Positions 32,771 through 43,790 of a stretch of 64,000 nucleotides of DNA are shown piece by piece. The position numbers were made by a program, and so were the translations under genes. Within the stretch, counting starts at the first letter, position 1; each line of letters opens with the position of its first letter. The notes beneath the pieces are model-generated. The model was not told the origin of the DNA. It saw nothing but the letters and a program-made list of their open reading frames with translations, and searched no databases. The stretch spans positions 558,001 through 622,000 of the forward strand of contig JAGVSM010002388.1 of NCBI GenBank assembly GCA_022494885.1, read 5' to 3'. Source of the stretch: Micrasema longulum. Its lineage: Eukaryota; Arthropoda; Insecta; Trichoptera; Brachycentridae.

Positions 32771-33599
32771 TTCATACATTCATAGTCCACTATAGTATAT
32801 AGTAGACTGGTAAATGGTATACCATTGTGTCTTTCTACTTTCCTTTATGATAATATTCTATGCATAAATATGTCCTTAAAAATACCCATTGGGCGTATGT
32901 TAAAAAAATATGTTACTTTATTTGAGTTAGCTAGATTTGGGATTAAATATACCTTCTGCGGGAAAATATATTACATCAGTTGTGTATCGAGCGAGCGATT
33001 CGGCCACATACATTTATAAAAACAGTTACAAAATACAAAATATGTTTTCTTAAAAGTAACTTACGATGACAAAATACAAAGTAAGCAAACCCCCCGAATC
33101 AGCAGATAAGAGTTAATACGGAAAGATCCTGGAAGAAATAATACAAAAAATTAACCTATTTCATTATTCACGTGTGACAGATAAGGCAGATGGCGCGGGA
33201 TGACTTCTGACTGAAAAAATAAAAGTGTCCATACATAATGGATGGATTTTGCTTCACTGACATACTCTGCCGCAATAATTTAATCCACCAATACTTCACC
33301 AAACTTGCTAACAGTGAATTTATCTGTAAACTCCTAACCACGTAATGTCCCATATTCCAGAACGTAAGATGAAAAAGTCCCAAACCCGGCGCGGCGTCCC
33401 GAAATTCAACAAAACACTGATTTTTTAGACCAATATTGATCATTTTGCCTTCGTGAAAAAAAAAATTCAAAGATACACTTTGATGGGAATATCAATGCAG
33501 CGCTTTCTGGATTATTATTTACAAATAAGAGAAATATATTTATGATTTCCATATTATTATTGTATTATGATGCTTCAATAATTTAAGGTTAGGACAATG
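32771..33599. other. Gap with an unrecognised 100-codon open frame
   Basis: 33168-33470 is open on the minus strand from a methionine. The peptide ends AICLICHT and is somewhat tryptophan- and leucine-rich. I do not recognise it, and it lacks a continuation with further zinc-binding residues. It may be chance or the remnant of a transposase. Confidence 0.3.
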
Positions 33600-33955
33600 C
33601 TTATGATGATTTATCAAATTGAAGCAAGAGCAGACAAAGTTTGAACGAAACGTCTCCTTGTAACATCAATGAAAACATCGCAACCTATCGTAGAAAAAAC
33701 CCTCCAATATAGGATACGTAACGTAGAAATTTGCAAAACTTGCAAAATAGAGAGCGTTGTGAGTGGAGTAGGTAGAAAACACGGCTCTGGAGAGACCGCG
33801 TTGAAAGGATGGACCCAGAGAAAATTCCCAAGAGCGTGATGCACGAGACTCCAGAGGGTCATCAACCACCGGGACGACCAAAAAAGAGATGCAGAGAAAG
33901 TTGAATGTCTGAGCAGATCGCAATATCTAAAGAAAGAAGAAAAAGAATTAGTCAA
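33600..33955 (+). pseudogene. LINE ORF2 C-terminal fragment
   Basis: One plus-strand frame reads WRDRVERMDPEKIPKSVMHE and then GHQPPGRPKKRCRE, the end of an APE-type LINE ORF2 (the H.ERM and GRPKKRW blocks). The histidine and final tryptophan are altered. Two overlapping minus-strand open frames of 113 and 85 codons are antisense shadows. Confidence 0.6.
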
Positions 33956-34867
33956 TACCGAGTCTTATTCACTTCAAAAAGGTTCTAGAGTATATTTTCC
34001 AAGTTTTGATCCATATAATAATTCCTTGTAATATTTGTCCTGTTGTTTTTACGTAATGTCTTGAAATAATATTTTGTTTATTTCCCTTCTTCTACTGAGC
34101 CCTTTAGTTTTAACAAGATTGAATGTAAACTCAACTTCTAGTACTTCGCAAAGCCAGCAGAAAAGTAAATTGAAATAATCCTATTTTTTGTTCCACAACC
34201 AAAAACCCCGAAGGCATTTGATATACAGACCTTTCAAATTCAAGAAAAAGTATATCCGATTGAATCCCAAATAAAACCCGGAAGAAAAATATTTCCCCAG
34301 AACAAAGAGGTGCGAAATTTTAATTGAACAAATTTTGCCTAAAGATTTTTTTCCTTTAATTTTTTTTTTAAACTATTAAAAAAATAAAAACAAACAGATT
34401 TTTTTGTGTTTGATGTAATACTGCTTAAAATTTCATTTAAGAAAAATTTCCGCTTTAGAACTGGCTGACCCATATTAGATGGAGTCTACCCTAACTCGAG
34501 AGCACTTTAAATTATTGTTAAATAATCTAATTATCTATTTATTTCGACAAATTACGCATTTGTATTGATAGTATAAAAGTATGATAAGATAAAATAATAT
34601 TTATTAAAAAACTATTAAAATTAAACAAAATACAAAACAAGTGTACACAACTAAAGAAAACAAAGATACATAAAATCAGCAGATAATTTAGAAATAACAA
34701 AGGAAAATTCAAACAAATCAAAGAACAGTTATGCAGAAAATCAGCAATAAATTAAGAGTTTAAATATTAAAAGAATTGAAGTCGCAAAGGCGGTATATCG
34801 CGGTATTTACAGTAAAACAAGAACATTTTTATAATTTAGAAAAGAAATAATTAAAACGTATTAATTT
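33956..34867. other. AT-rich gap
   Basis: No gene or shared repeat recognised. Confidence 0.4.
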
Positions 34868-35250
34868 TAATGATGAATAACGTACATTTACATATAAGTT
34901 ATTAATTTAAAAAATACTTGGTACACTTCCACTTATTTATTTTGACCAATTAGCGCTTTCACCCTCAAATTGGCATCTTCCGACTGGTGAATATTTTACT
35001 GTGTAAGGATAATTTATATAAAACTAAATATTATCTTAAGTGTAGGTACATTTTCAACTTTTTTTATTTAAACTTAAAATAATATTTAGTTTTATATAAA
35101 TTATCCTTACCCTGTATAATATTCACCAGTCTGAAGATGCTCATTATAGGGTGAAAGCGCTAATTGGTCAAAATAAATAAGTTAAAGTGTACCAAGTATT
35201 TTTTTAAATTAATGACTTATATATAAATATAAGTTATTACATCATTACAA
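34868..35250. mobile_element. Long palindrome, arms about 180 bp
   Basis: The left arm 34868-35044 and right arm 35068-35250 are reverse complements with few mismatches, for example GACCAATTAGCGCTTTCACC at about 34945 and GGTGAAAGCGCTAATTGGTC at about 35151. The loop is about 23 bp. Each arm carries the sequence TCTGAAGATGC (or its complement) close to GGTGAAAGCGC. It is probably a foldback MITE. No open frame. Confidence 0.75.
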
Positions 35251-35412
35251 TGGAATTCTATCAAGAATTGTCAATAAATAAATTAAATGAAAAAAATTGA
35301 TTATTTTAGTTTTCCATAAAAATATATGGAATAAATCTTAGCTTCAATGTTTGTTTGCTAACATATGGATCCAAGGAATAGTTGAGTATTTAAGATAGTT
35401 TGAACTACCTAT

Positions 35413-35434
35413 TTATATATATATATATATATAT
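35413..35434. repeat. (TA)n microsatellite
   Basis: About eleven uninterrupted TA units directly at the 3' end of the SINE-B copy that follows on the minus strand. Confidence 0.8.
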
Positions 35435-35437
35435 TTT

Positions 35438-35601
35438 TGCACCACAACAGGCCAGGAAGCCCAATTACAGTGGTGAATTACATTACAGAACAACCAGGTT
35501 TGAGAAAAATTACATTTTTAAATTTTTGTGTTCTCACCGGGAATCGAACCCGGAACCTTCCGTGCGTGAGTCAAGCGTCTTGACCATTTCACCACGAGGC
35601 A
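35438..35601 (-). repeat. SINE-B copy, minus strand
   Basis: From 35601: GCCTCGTGGTGAAATGGTCA (A box region), GGTTCCGGGTTCGATTCCCG (B box), then the family body ending CCTGGCCTGTTGTGGTGCA, then AT-rich DNA in place of a poly(A) tail. The 72-codon plus-strand frame across it is a shadow. Confidence 0.75.
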
Positions 35602-36404
35602 ACGTAATAAATTGTTGAAAATTTATATTTTTTTCGAATTTATACTTTTAATTATGAGTTTTCTTAAGAATAAAATTCGTTTTAAAAATTACCAACGATT
35701 GATATTCGGAGTTTCTTTTCAAATTCTCCCCACTCAGATCTAATATTCTTCATTGTGTCGTTGGACGATTAAACCATTTCCTTCAGTAAATGTTTTGGTA
35801 TTCAATGGCCAATTTGATAATATTTAAGACCTCAATAATTCTGCATGAATTAATTTTACACTTACAGAGGGCGTATACATTATTTAAAGGAAATTATCAG
35901 AATCAAGGAAGCCATCAAATATAAAAGAATTTTCCATTAATTTGCATTGCTAATTGCTTCTTTTAATTATGTCTCCGGATATGAAATACGAATTTCCAAT
36001 TAGAAATAATATTTCAAAACTGTTATTCACCAGAATGACGGTTGTATTTGTTTTTTTTTATTTAAACATTATTTTGTGAGTTAACCATTTAACAGGTAAT
36101 AACTATGTATCATATATCCGAAATAACTATCAAAGAAAATTAGTGTCATAAAGCGGGGTTCGTTAAACATTCGATTTATTCTTCTCCTAAATATTGTTTT
36201 ACTAAATTTCAATTCAATTATCTCTTACAATCTCTACAGATTACAAACAAAAAATGTTTTATAAGCCTTAGTGTAATGTTATTCGTTAGTAAAATTATTG
36301 GCTTTCTTGGTTTGTTTTTGAGCAAAAAAGTACAAAATAAGACAAGCATAAAGATGTAAAAGACATGTTAAGTATAATAAAAGTTTGGTCAATATATGAA
36401 AAAG
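35602..36404. other. AT-rich gap
   Basis: Nothing recognised. Confidence 0.4.
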
Positions 36405-36505
36405 AGATTTAGAGAAATTCAAATAAGGGAATATAGAATTCTAGGCATTAACATGGGTTATAGCCATTTACTGGTTTATGTGGTCACTATACACAGTTGG
36501 TTGAT
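36405..36505 (-). mobile_element. FB-A remnant
   Basis: AAGGGAATATAGAATTCTAG, then GGTTATAGCC, TTTATGTGGTCACT and half of the core (TACACAGT). Strongly diverged and truncated. Confidence 0.5.
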
Positions 36506-36651
36506 TTTTTTTAACGTTTCTGACGTCACAGATTTATAATCTTTACTCAATTAAACAAATTTGTAAAAAAGTAGTTACTGGGTTTAGGTTGAGAAAAATT
36601 GAAAAATTTCCTCAAAAACATTCTTATATCATAAATGGTATAAATAAATAT

Positions 36652-37030
36652 TGCGTCTCAGGCAAATGTGTGGAAAAACAATGTACGATAGATGCATAAA
36701 TGTTGAGATCCGTCCATCATGTAAGATTTGGACATGTAGAGCAAATGGACAGCGAAGAGACGGCTAAGAATATTTACAATGCGAATGTTGATGGGTGCAG
36801 AAAAAGAGGAAGACCGAGAAAAACATGGCATGGTCATGCAATGATTTAGTCAAATCCAACAAATACTTGAAGATGGATATATCAAAAGTCGGAATAATCG
36901 GCGGTCGTGCATGAAAAGATGTATCAATGTAGAGGAAGCGAGATCTGTATGCAAAGATAGAATGATGTGGCGTTCTTTCCTCTCTGCCTGCCCTTACGGG
37001 GAAACGGCGTGATGGTTTGTTGTTGTTGTT
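36652..37030 (+). pseudogene. RTE-like LINE 3' end
   Basis: Plus-strand pieces: LRQMCGKTMYDRCINV, a deletion, RKRGRPRKTWHG, then SCMKRCINVEEARSVCKDRM and a terminal CPYGETA followed by the stop TGA and a GTTTGTTGTTGTTGTT tail. It is the same family as 11862-12960, 44830-44950 and 55558-55985. The frame changes at least twice and about 60 bp are missing compared with the 11.9-kb copy. This copy supplies the uninterrupted reference for the 12.2-12.8 kb insertion. Confidence 0.7.
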
Positions 37031-37218
37031 ATTAATATTGTATTTACTGTATAATAAATCAACTAGTAGGTAGTAATGTTATTGTTTATTTTTGCATAAA
37101 AATGTCTGCCTTAAAACAGGGTGTACCTAGTTAGGCAGACTAGACATGATCCAGAGAAATCTATTACTTAAGTGTGTATGTAGTAGATAAATTAATTATT
37201 TTTTATAGTAATAAACCA
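37031..37218. other. Short gap
   Basis: AT-rich, nothing recognised. Confidence 0.4.
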
Positions 37219-38798
37219 TCATTATTATTTTTAATACTATAAATGCGAAAGTGCGTTCATTTGTGTTTCCTTCACGTCTCAATGGAGAGACCGATTGACA
37301 CATTTTTTTGCATAGGGATAGCCGAAGAGGTAAAAAGCAAAATAGGATACTTTTTTTTCATTCCAAATTTAAAAAAATGCCAGTGACAAAAATATTTAAA
37401 ATGTAAACAACGAGTAACATTATTAAAAAATGAAAAGCGGTAAGGTGGGATGTCAAAAAAAAAAAAAAAAACCTTTAAATTTAAAAAATTGAGATGATTG
37501 GGCTATGTATAGCGTGTGAGCTAGCCAATATATAAAAGTAAAAATTTTATTGTCTTTGAATTTCCTAGAGTTTTAACCATCGAAAAAAAAGAAGATTGTA
37601 AATCAAATCAACAGACAATGGAAATTTGATGTATATTATTTTAATAGATTGTTTATAACAGAAAAATACATAGAGAAATATGCATTTTTATTTTTTGTAA
37701 TAAAAACAGTCTAGTAAATTCGAATAAATAAAAATACGCTTTATATTAACAATATTAATTAAAATGCAAAAATAACATTGAATACTTGAAAAAAAAATAT
37801 TATTGAGTGTTACAAACATAATTTAAAAAACGGATAGCGATTCAAAGTAAAAAATATCTTTAGTTTAATTCTTATAGCGATAAATACATAAACATTATAA
37901 AACAGGAATTATACAAATACAAAAATAATATTGTAACTAGGCGGCTACCTACACGGTTAAATTTCGAAACACCACGCAATTTCTTATCTCGGCTACGCTA
38001 TGTAAAATGAACAAAAATATAAAAATATATAAATTATTACATGAATCTCTTTTTTTAAATAATTTCTCACGTCACAAAGTCGCCCCTGGGTAGCGCCTGC
38101 TAACGTCAATCAACAAAAACATCCTCGTTTTTATAACAGTATTTCGGCTACGCCATCAAGTTCTTATAAAAAATGTCAAAACGTCACAAAGCCACTTTCT
38201 GAGTGTCGCTACTGACATCATTTACAAAAACATAATTATTTGTGCTTTTTTCAGGTACGCAACATTTTTTTTTAAATACACCTACCTAACCGATAAAATA
38301 CTATTTGTAATCAAACCAAGGTGTGCTTTAAAGTTCTGTATGGCCAAATAATATATTTTATTATTAGAATATTATTGACATGTAGTTCAAGCATTGCTGC
38401 ATTCACGTTGCTTTACTTCTGAGAGCTCAACTGCTATGTTTTTCTATGGTTATGTTTACTGTCATCTGTCAAGTATTGGCGAGCTCACAGGCTATACTTA
38501 CGCCAGATGATTTATCAACTGTTTGTTGGATTTGTTTTTTGTTTAAGGTTTGTAATAGGATTTTGGATTTGTGAACAAAATAACTATGCTACGTCACCAT
38601 AGACTGATGGATTATCGAATTCCTTTCACAGCGATTGTTGGAATACCAGGCTACTTTCAATTCCGATAGAAAATATCGTTCCGATGGGAAAATTCATATT
38701 AATAAACAAAAACTCTCATCGATAAACGACACGACTAATTAATTACCTAAATAATTTATCCCTAAAACCGCTTTAGCGAAACCGCTTGTAAAAGCTAG
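37219..38798 (+). mobile_element. Non-autonomous Helitron
   Basis: Begins with TC followed by AATACTATAAATGCGAAAGT, the 5' signature common to many insect Helitrons, then the A/G-rich ACCGATTGACAC-type block and GCATAGGGATAG. It ends AGCGAAACCGCTTGTAAAAG followed by CTAG at 38795-38798 and T, matching the 3' end of such elements: a short GC hairpin (AGCG/CGCT) about 10 bp before CTAG. No Rep/helicase frame exists in the 1.58 kb. There are no terminal inverted repeats or target duplication, as expected. The 5' boundary is the less certain end. Confidence 0.65.
38071..38290 (+). repeat. Tandem repeat, about 112-bp unit, inside the Helitron
   Basis: GTCACAAAGTCGC at 38071 and GTCACAAAGCCAC at 38183 start two imperfect units that each continue with CAACAAAAACATCCTCG-like and TTTCGGCTACG/TTTCAGGTACG segments. 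A third, more diverged start may lie at about 37930-38000 (CTCGGCTACGC). Internal tandem repeats are frequent in non-autonomous Helitrons. Confidence 0.5.
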
Positions 38799-39559
38799 TT
38801 GCTTATATGTTTTCTGCGATCCTCTAGACTTACTTAACATCCTGCCATTTTATCTCAATCGTCTAACACGAACTGACCAAGGTAACTCTACGACACTCCA
38901 TCAAACAAGAAACTAATAGTGATTGTGACGGTAAAGTTAGGTACAAGGGTGTTTGGTTACTGCGGTTGTAAGGGAGCATGCATTATTGAAACATTCCGTA
39001 CACATATTGTATATATTATGTTGTATGACAAGAACTTGTGGCAGAATAACCGATTAATATTTACACATTTAATATTTTAATTTCTTTTCTCTAGACATCC
39101 ACTCCAAGTAGAACATGTGGACTAGGACTAGGAGACTCTTTCACCAGTCGGCACTCTTGCCCCGTTCCACGACAATCTCGCGTCCCTTAGTTCCGCCGAA
39201 TGATCGCCTTTAAACTACGAACCGCCGTACCTCTAAAACGCTCGCTATAGGAGGCTGCTGCGTCTTTTCTCGAACTTCAATGCTAGTTATAAAATCAAAC
39301 CACCTTACACCTTTTTGGATATTTTTTTAAAGCTTAGAAATATTTAATTTTTAATGAAAACTGGATCTCATATTAAAAATAAATCAATTTGGCTAGTAAA
39401 ATATGTCTTTCTTTCTGCGGCTAAAAATCTAGACCCCAACATTGAGATTAAATGCAAAATAGAAGCAGCCCGAACAGGATTTAACAATATATGAAAAATC
39501 TTTTTTGTGACGATATTATAAACCTTTAGCTGAGACAACGAATGGTCAAATGTTATATT
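38799..39559. other. Gap with a G+C-rich patch at 39095-39290
   Basis: No repeat recognised. 39095-39290 is distinctly richer in G+C than its surroundings and is preceded by TTTCTTTTCTCTAG, a good splice-acceptor-like string. After it, one frame is open for 32 codons. It is not recognised. Confidence 0.35.
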
Positions 39560-39985
39560 TGGTTTGTCGCACTGGACGGTGTAGAGGCGTGGACCTTAAA
39601 TTTACATTATAAACCGCTTTTGAAGTATTTAAAATGTGGATCCACCGTAGAATGTTAATAATATCTTGGACCGATATGATAACCAACAATGAAGTATAAC
39701 GTAAAGCCAATACTAACAGAGAACTATTCACCACTGTTAAGCTCCGTAAGATTTCATATTTTGGCCATGTGTTGAGAGGTGATAAATATTCCATACTTTA
39801 GCTTGTCACGAAGAGGAAGATTGAGGGACGTAGAGGGGTCGGAAGAAAACATCTTTCCTGGTTTCCAAACATCCGTGCATGGACCAGGATAAGAACTGTG
39901 AAGGAGCTGTTTTGCATTGCTCAGGATAGGGAAGCTTTCTCTCAAGTGATCGTCAACGTCGGAAAGACCCGACATGACACGTGAA
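39560..39985 (+). pseudogene. LINE ORF2 C-terminal fragment
   Basis: Plus strand: VEAWTL, WIHRRMLIISWTDMITNNEV, TVKLRKISYFGHVLRGDKYS, KIEGRRGVGRKHLSW, then TVKELFCIAQDREAFSQVIV. This is the complete C-terminal tail downstream of the RT in the same broad LINE group as 31.1, 53.0 and 57.5 kb. Only a few stops interrupt it. It ends in a GAAGAAGAAGA tail next to a mariner fragment. The minus-strand open frames here are shadows. Confidence 0.7.
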
Positions 39986-39989
39986 GAAG

Positions 39990-40290
39990 AAGATCTGCAG
40001 TTGAAGCACATAGAATTCTCGTGGAGACTTACGGCGACCACGTTTTATCGGGAACACTATGCAGATATCAGTTTTGACGCTTTTAAAATAATGATTGTGA
40101 TGTTGAAGATTCTTTATCTTATACGATCTGTTGCACAGAAAAAGTTAAAAGACAAAGAATTGGAATCACAACTCGTTGTATATCCAGGTCAGTCGCAAAA
40201 CGAACTTGCAGATTCATTACGAGTGGGTATACTAAATCTAGAATATATTATGAAATGTATGGTGTAGATGGATTTTTAAATAAAATAAAT
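39990..40290 (+). pseudogene. mariner transposase N-terminal fragment
   Basis: One frame reads AVEAHRILVETYGDHVLSGT, the first helix-turn-helix of mariner transposases; a second frame continues with AQKKLKDKELESQL and SQNELADSLRVG, the linker and second helix-turn-helix. The DNA-binding domain is thus present but frameshifted, and the DDD catalytic domain is absent. Mariner transposases cut and paste short transposons by binding terminal repeats; no terminal repeats are evident. The fragment directly follows the tail of a LINE. Confidence 0.75.
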
Positions 40291-40794
40291 AAAAATTAAT
40301 TTTACGTTACGAATTTTTTTTTTTTAAAACATGAGTTGTTTAGTGGAAAATATGAAATAAATAAATATACGTAGCGTAAAAATAATAATACACTAAGTGT
40401 AAATTGATCTCATTATAGCTATAACAAACGATACCAAGTTATCATCTCTGTTTAAATGTCTGCCAGTTATTGAATACAGTTTGTTTACTATTTTAGCGAC
40501 ATTGATTACATTTAAGAAGCAAAAGAATCCCACCAGCAAAAAATGACAAATTATGATATTGTCATTCATACATAGTAAGTGTCAATTTTCGTCTCACTTT
40601 TTTGTTCAAAGAATCCTTTCATTCTTCGATTCTTTATTGATATAATGGATCGTTGAAAAAAATTCAAGCAACCTAGAGTAATTTCATATCGAGACAAATG
40701 AAATCTTTTTAATGATTCAATTGAACTTTTTTGATGAATTTTGATAGACTAATACGAGAATTAATATATTTATGCACATTCATATGTTGCTGAA
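40291..40794. other. AT-rich gap
   Basis: Nothing recognised. Confidence 0.4.
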
Positions 40795-41270
40795 ATTCCA
40801 CTCGTCGATGCGTTTTGTAGCTGCAAGACTTTTTGTGATGTTAGCTATCATATTATGTAAATGTTATCAACTATCAAATATCTAAATTCAGCTACTGGGG
40901 TCGAGAATTTTAACCGTCCATGCGCTCAGTAGCTGCAAGACTTGTTGTAATATAACTTCTATTTTTATAAATTAGTTTTTTATATCACTTTTAAAAAATC
41001 ACTTTAACTCTAAACTTCATTGTTAAATACATTTTAAAAAAATAATTAAATGGGAACTAGAATTTTTACTATCCATGCGCTCTGTAGCTGCGAGATGTGC
41101 GGTAATCTAGCTCATATAGCTCATAATTAGAGACGAGGAACTAGAATCTCAACCGTCTATGCGCTTTGTAGGCGCAAGACGTGCTGGGATATTTATTTAT
41201 CGTACAGCGCCCTTGAGGTGATTTTCACTAAAATAGCGCTTTATAAATTATCCAAACACATATGAACATA
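40795..41270 (+). repeat. Repeat E, copy 1 (modular)
   Basis: Four modules, each built on CCRTSCGCTYTGTAGCTGCA followed by AGACKTG, occur at about 40800, 40917, 41072 and 41158, separated by AT-rich spacers of variable length. The end is CAGCGCCCTTGAGGTGATTT followed by TAGCGCTTTATAAATTATCC. That last block resembles the 3' tails shared by some L2/CR1-type LINEs and their SINEs. An inverted copy is at 53606-54425. Confidence 0.6.
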
Positions 41271-41624
41271 TATATATAACCAATATTAGTTTGGTTTATT
41301 TAATTTAGCTTTGATTCCTGAGATATTTCAGGTTCGTATTTTCGTTTTGATATCCTGGCAAAATATTATTTGAACAGATCACGGAATTATCTTAGATTAA
41401 ATCTTAATCAAGTTAGCATTGGGAATTCGGGTTGAATACAATGTTGGTATTTGAAACTTGGGGCTTGCATTAAACCACAATAATTGTTGTGTACGAGTAT
41501 GTGGTATTCAGGTAAGTTATGAGTGACTGGAGTTAATCTATGTATGTATATTGAATAGCTGCCATGTTACGAATACATTGTGACGTAAGGTTTTGTTCGG
41601 TGAAGTTAAATAAATAATAATGTT
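41271..41624. other. Gap, nothing recognised
   Basis: AT-rich, nothing recognised. Confidence 0.4.
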
Positions 41625-42300
41625 ATTTCAACAATGTTTTCAGTATGTCAAAATGTTTGTCGACAAGTTGGCTTTCCTCCCTTGAAGGTTAATTAGATCT
41701 TAATGTGTTGCGACAGAGATGTAAAAACGTTTCCGAGAAGGTAATATGGAAATCTAGGCATTTACAGGGATTACGACATTATTATTTTGAGGATTATGAT
41801 TATGATATATTATTCATAAAGAATTATGACACTATGACTTGTCATCGGCTGGTTTAAGTGACCACTTAACACACTATGTAACATTTACTAATGTTTAACA
41901 TCCACATTTCTCTAACTCTTCCATCTGTTGATTTTTATGAAGTAAAATAGCTAAAATCTTTATTATGCCAGTTAGATTCCTCCGGATGAACAATTTATTT
42001 TTTAACATATTACAACAGAGATGAAGAACATTTTAGAGAAGGTAATACAGAAGTCTAGGCATCTACAGGGTAATACCTACCATTGGCTGGTATAAGTGGC
42101 CACTTTACACACTGTGAAACATTCACCATTCTGCCCGTATTTTACATCTATATCCCTTAAATTCTTTCATCTGTTGATGTTTGAGGGGTTAAAGAGCTGA
42201 AACCTTCGTGTATTCGTGGGTGAGATTCATTTAAATTAATAATTTCACCTACACATTAGGCAACGCCTGATAATTTTAATATTTAAATTTCTATAGTAGA
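41625..42300 (-). mobile_element. Two FB-A copies in direct tandem
   Basis: Minus-strand unit 1 spans about 41625-41995, with a roughly 60-bp AT-rich insertion between GGGATTACGAC and GTCATCGGCTGG; unit 2 spans 42005-42300 and includes TTTACACACTGTGAAAC, a mutated core. Both units end with the CCTCCGGATG/GGCAACGCC end block. Unit 2 lacks the outer CAATATTTGAG end. Confidence 0.65.
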
Positions 42301-42475
42301 TGCCTAGATAGAAGATGCCTAGATAGTAGATGCCTAGTAGATGCCTAGACTTCTATATTACCTTCTCTAAAATGGTCTTCATCTCTGTTGGAATATGTTA
42401 ATATAAACAACTCTCCAGGGAGTTGAATCCCGTCTTTGCCTACAAAAACTTACCCAAACTCAAAATATTTCAATG
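42301..42475 (+). mobile_element. FB-A partial copy with ATGCCTAGA microrepeat
   Basis: Plus-strand FB-A from CTAGACTTCTATATTACCTT to ACCCAAACTCAAAATATT, opposite in orientation to the two copies before it. At its left edge GATGCCTAGA-type segments are repeated four times at about 42298-42345, a local expansion at the inversion junction. Confidence 0.6.
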
Positions 42476-42837
42476 ATTTATTACAGTTTTTTTTTGATTT
42501 GCATAAACTTTATAAATACTAAAAAGCGTCATATTTTAAAATACGACTTTTGCGCCTTTTTGCATATGATGGTAGCATAGTCATATGTTTTTAATTCTGA
42601 TTTTGTATTTAACCTTACTCCCAAAAGTGTTTTAAAGCACATATTTTTGTGCGTTATGAGAATTGGGATTGAACTAAAGGGATTTGATCTCGCCCAACTT
42701 CTGAATTAGTTTGGCCTGGATTTCAGAACAAAGAATTTGGAAGCTTTTACACTCGCGCGCTCCCATCATGCTATGTGTCTTTTAGATATATACTTCAAAA
42801 GTCACTTATTTAATAGTTTTTAATTAAAAAAAATTTT
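42476..42837. other. Gap, nothing recognised
   Basis: AT-rich, nothing recognised. Confidence 0.35.
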
Positions 42838-43790
42838 TTTTTCTTATTATTTATTTATAGTAAACAACAGCCATTATGACAAAAAAAATATTCACAAATA
42901 AACCTAAATTAAAGGCCAATTAAAGTTTTCTATGCATTACTAAATACATTGTAAAAAAAAGAAGAAAAACAAGCGTACCTTTAAAATACCACTCCGCATC
43001 ATTTCACACGAAAAAATAATAAAATTACAAAAATAATGAAATAATAAAAAAATTAAATAAAAGATTTTTTGTTTACTCGGACTTAAAAATTGTTTCGCCG
43101 ACGGATCCATACGGAGTCATCCCAGATCAGCCTTTCCTTCTTTCTGCTTTCACACAAGAGAAAATAATTAAAATATTAAACTATCAAAAAAAATATATAT
43201 TAGGCAGGTACAGTTAGATTACATTATAAAGGTTATTTTCAATAAAAGTTCTGGCATTTTCTTTAAATTAGTTTAAAGTGGGGAAATACATATCGATTTC
43301 AGCAAAAAACGTGTTATAGTTTGCATGTTATAATTTGCAAACGAAAGATGCATTCTTATTATTATTCGTGCTTGAAATACCAACATGAAACAATTGTTGC
43401 AGCCGAGTTGTACGTTGAGGGGTACGAATTTCAATTTTCTCAAGCAGTTGAGGGAATCTAAGTTGTTATTATATATTTTTTAAAAGAAGACTGTGTCATT
43501 GATGATTCTTATAGATTGTAAGGTATTAATTTTGTGATGTACTGCAGCTTTTTCAAAGTTAATGAAATGTAAATATATAAGATAGTTTAGGTGATACAAT
43601 TTTTTTTTGAATTCTTTCAATTCTTAAAATAAATTTGGAATATTGGGGACACCAGACAGTGGAGCAATATTTAAGGATACTACGTACATGTGCAAAATAT
43701 AATGTTTTATGCAGACAAAGGGAAGTAAATCGATATGAAATTTACGTCGTTAATTTTGTGCAAGTGATCTACTCGTACTATTAAAAGTTG
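42838..43790 (-). pseudogene. LINE ORF2 C-terminus and 3' end
   Basis: Minus strand: ALYFAHVRSILK, YCSTVWCPQYSKFILRIERI (about 43610-43700), then further on TPQRTTRLQQLFHVGISSTN (43395-43440) and KNASFVCKL, then a long 3' untranslated region ending at a (TTTATT)-type antisense tail at 42838-42865. This is the extreme C-terminus and tail of an APE-type LINE, downstream of the RT. Frameshifts are present. Related copies: 824-1050 and 60935-61700. Confidence 0.7.

Noticed and set aside
33168..33470. 100-codon minus-strand frame ending AICLICHT as a BED-type zinc finger
   Set aside because: The paired histidine and cysteine ligands and any transposase continuation are missing after the stop.
37441..37480. 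Poly(A) run as a retroposon tail
   Set aside because: It lies inside the Helitron, with no SINE or gene sequence upstream of it.
40795..41270. CRISPR-like array
   Set aside because: Modules are about 30 bp but spacing is irregular, copies are diverged, and the context is a eukaryotic repeat landscape.
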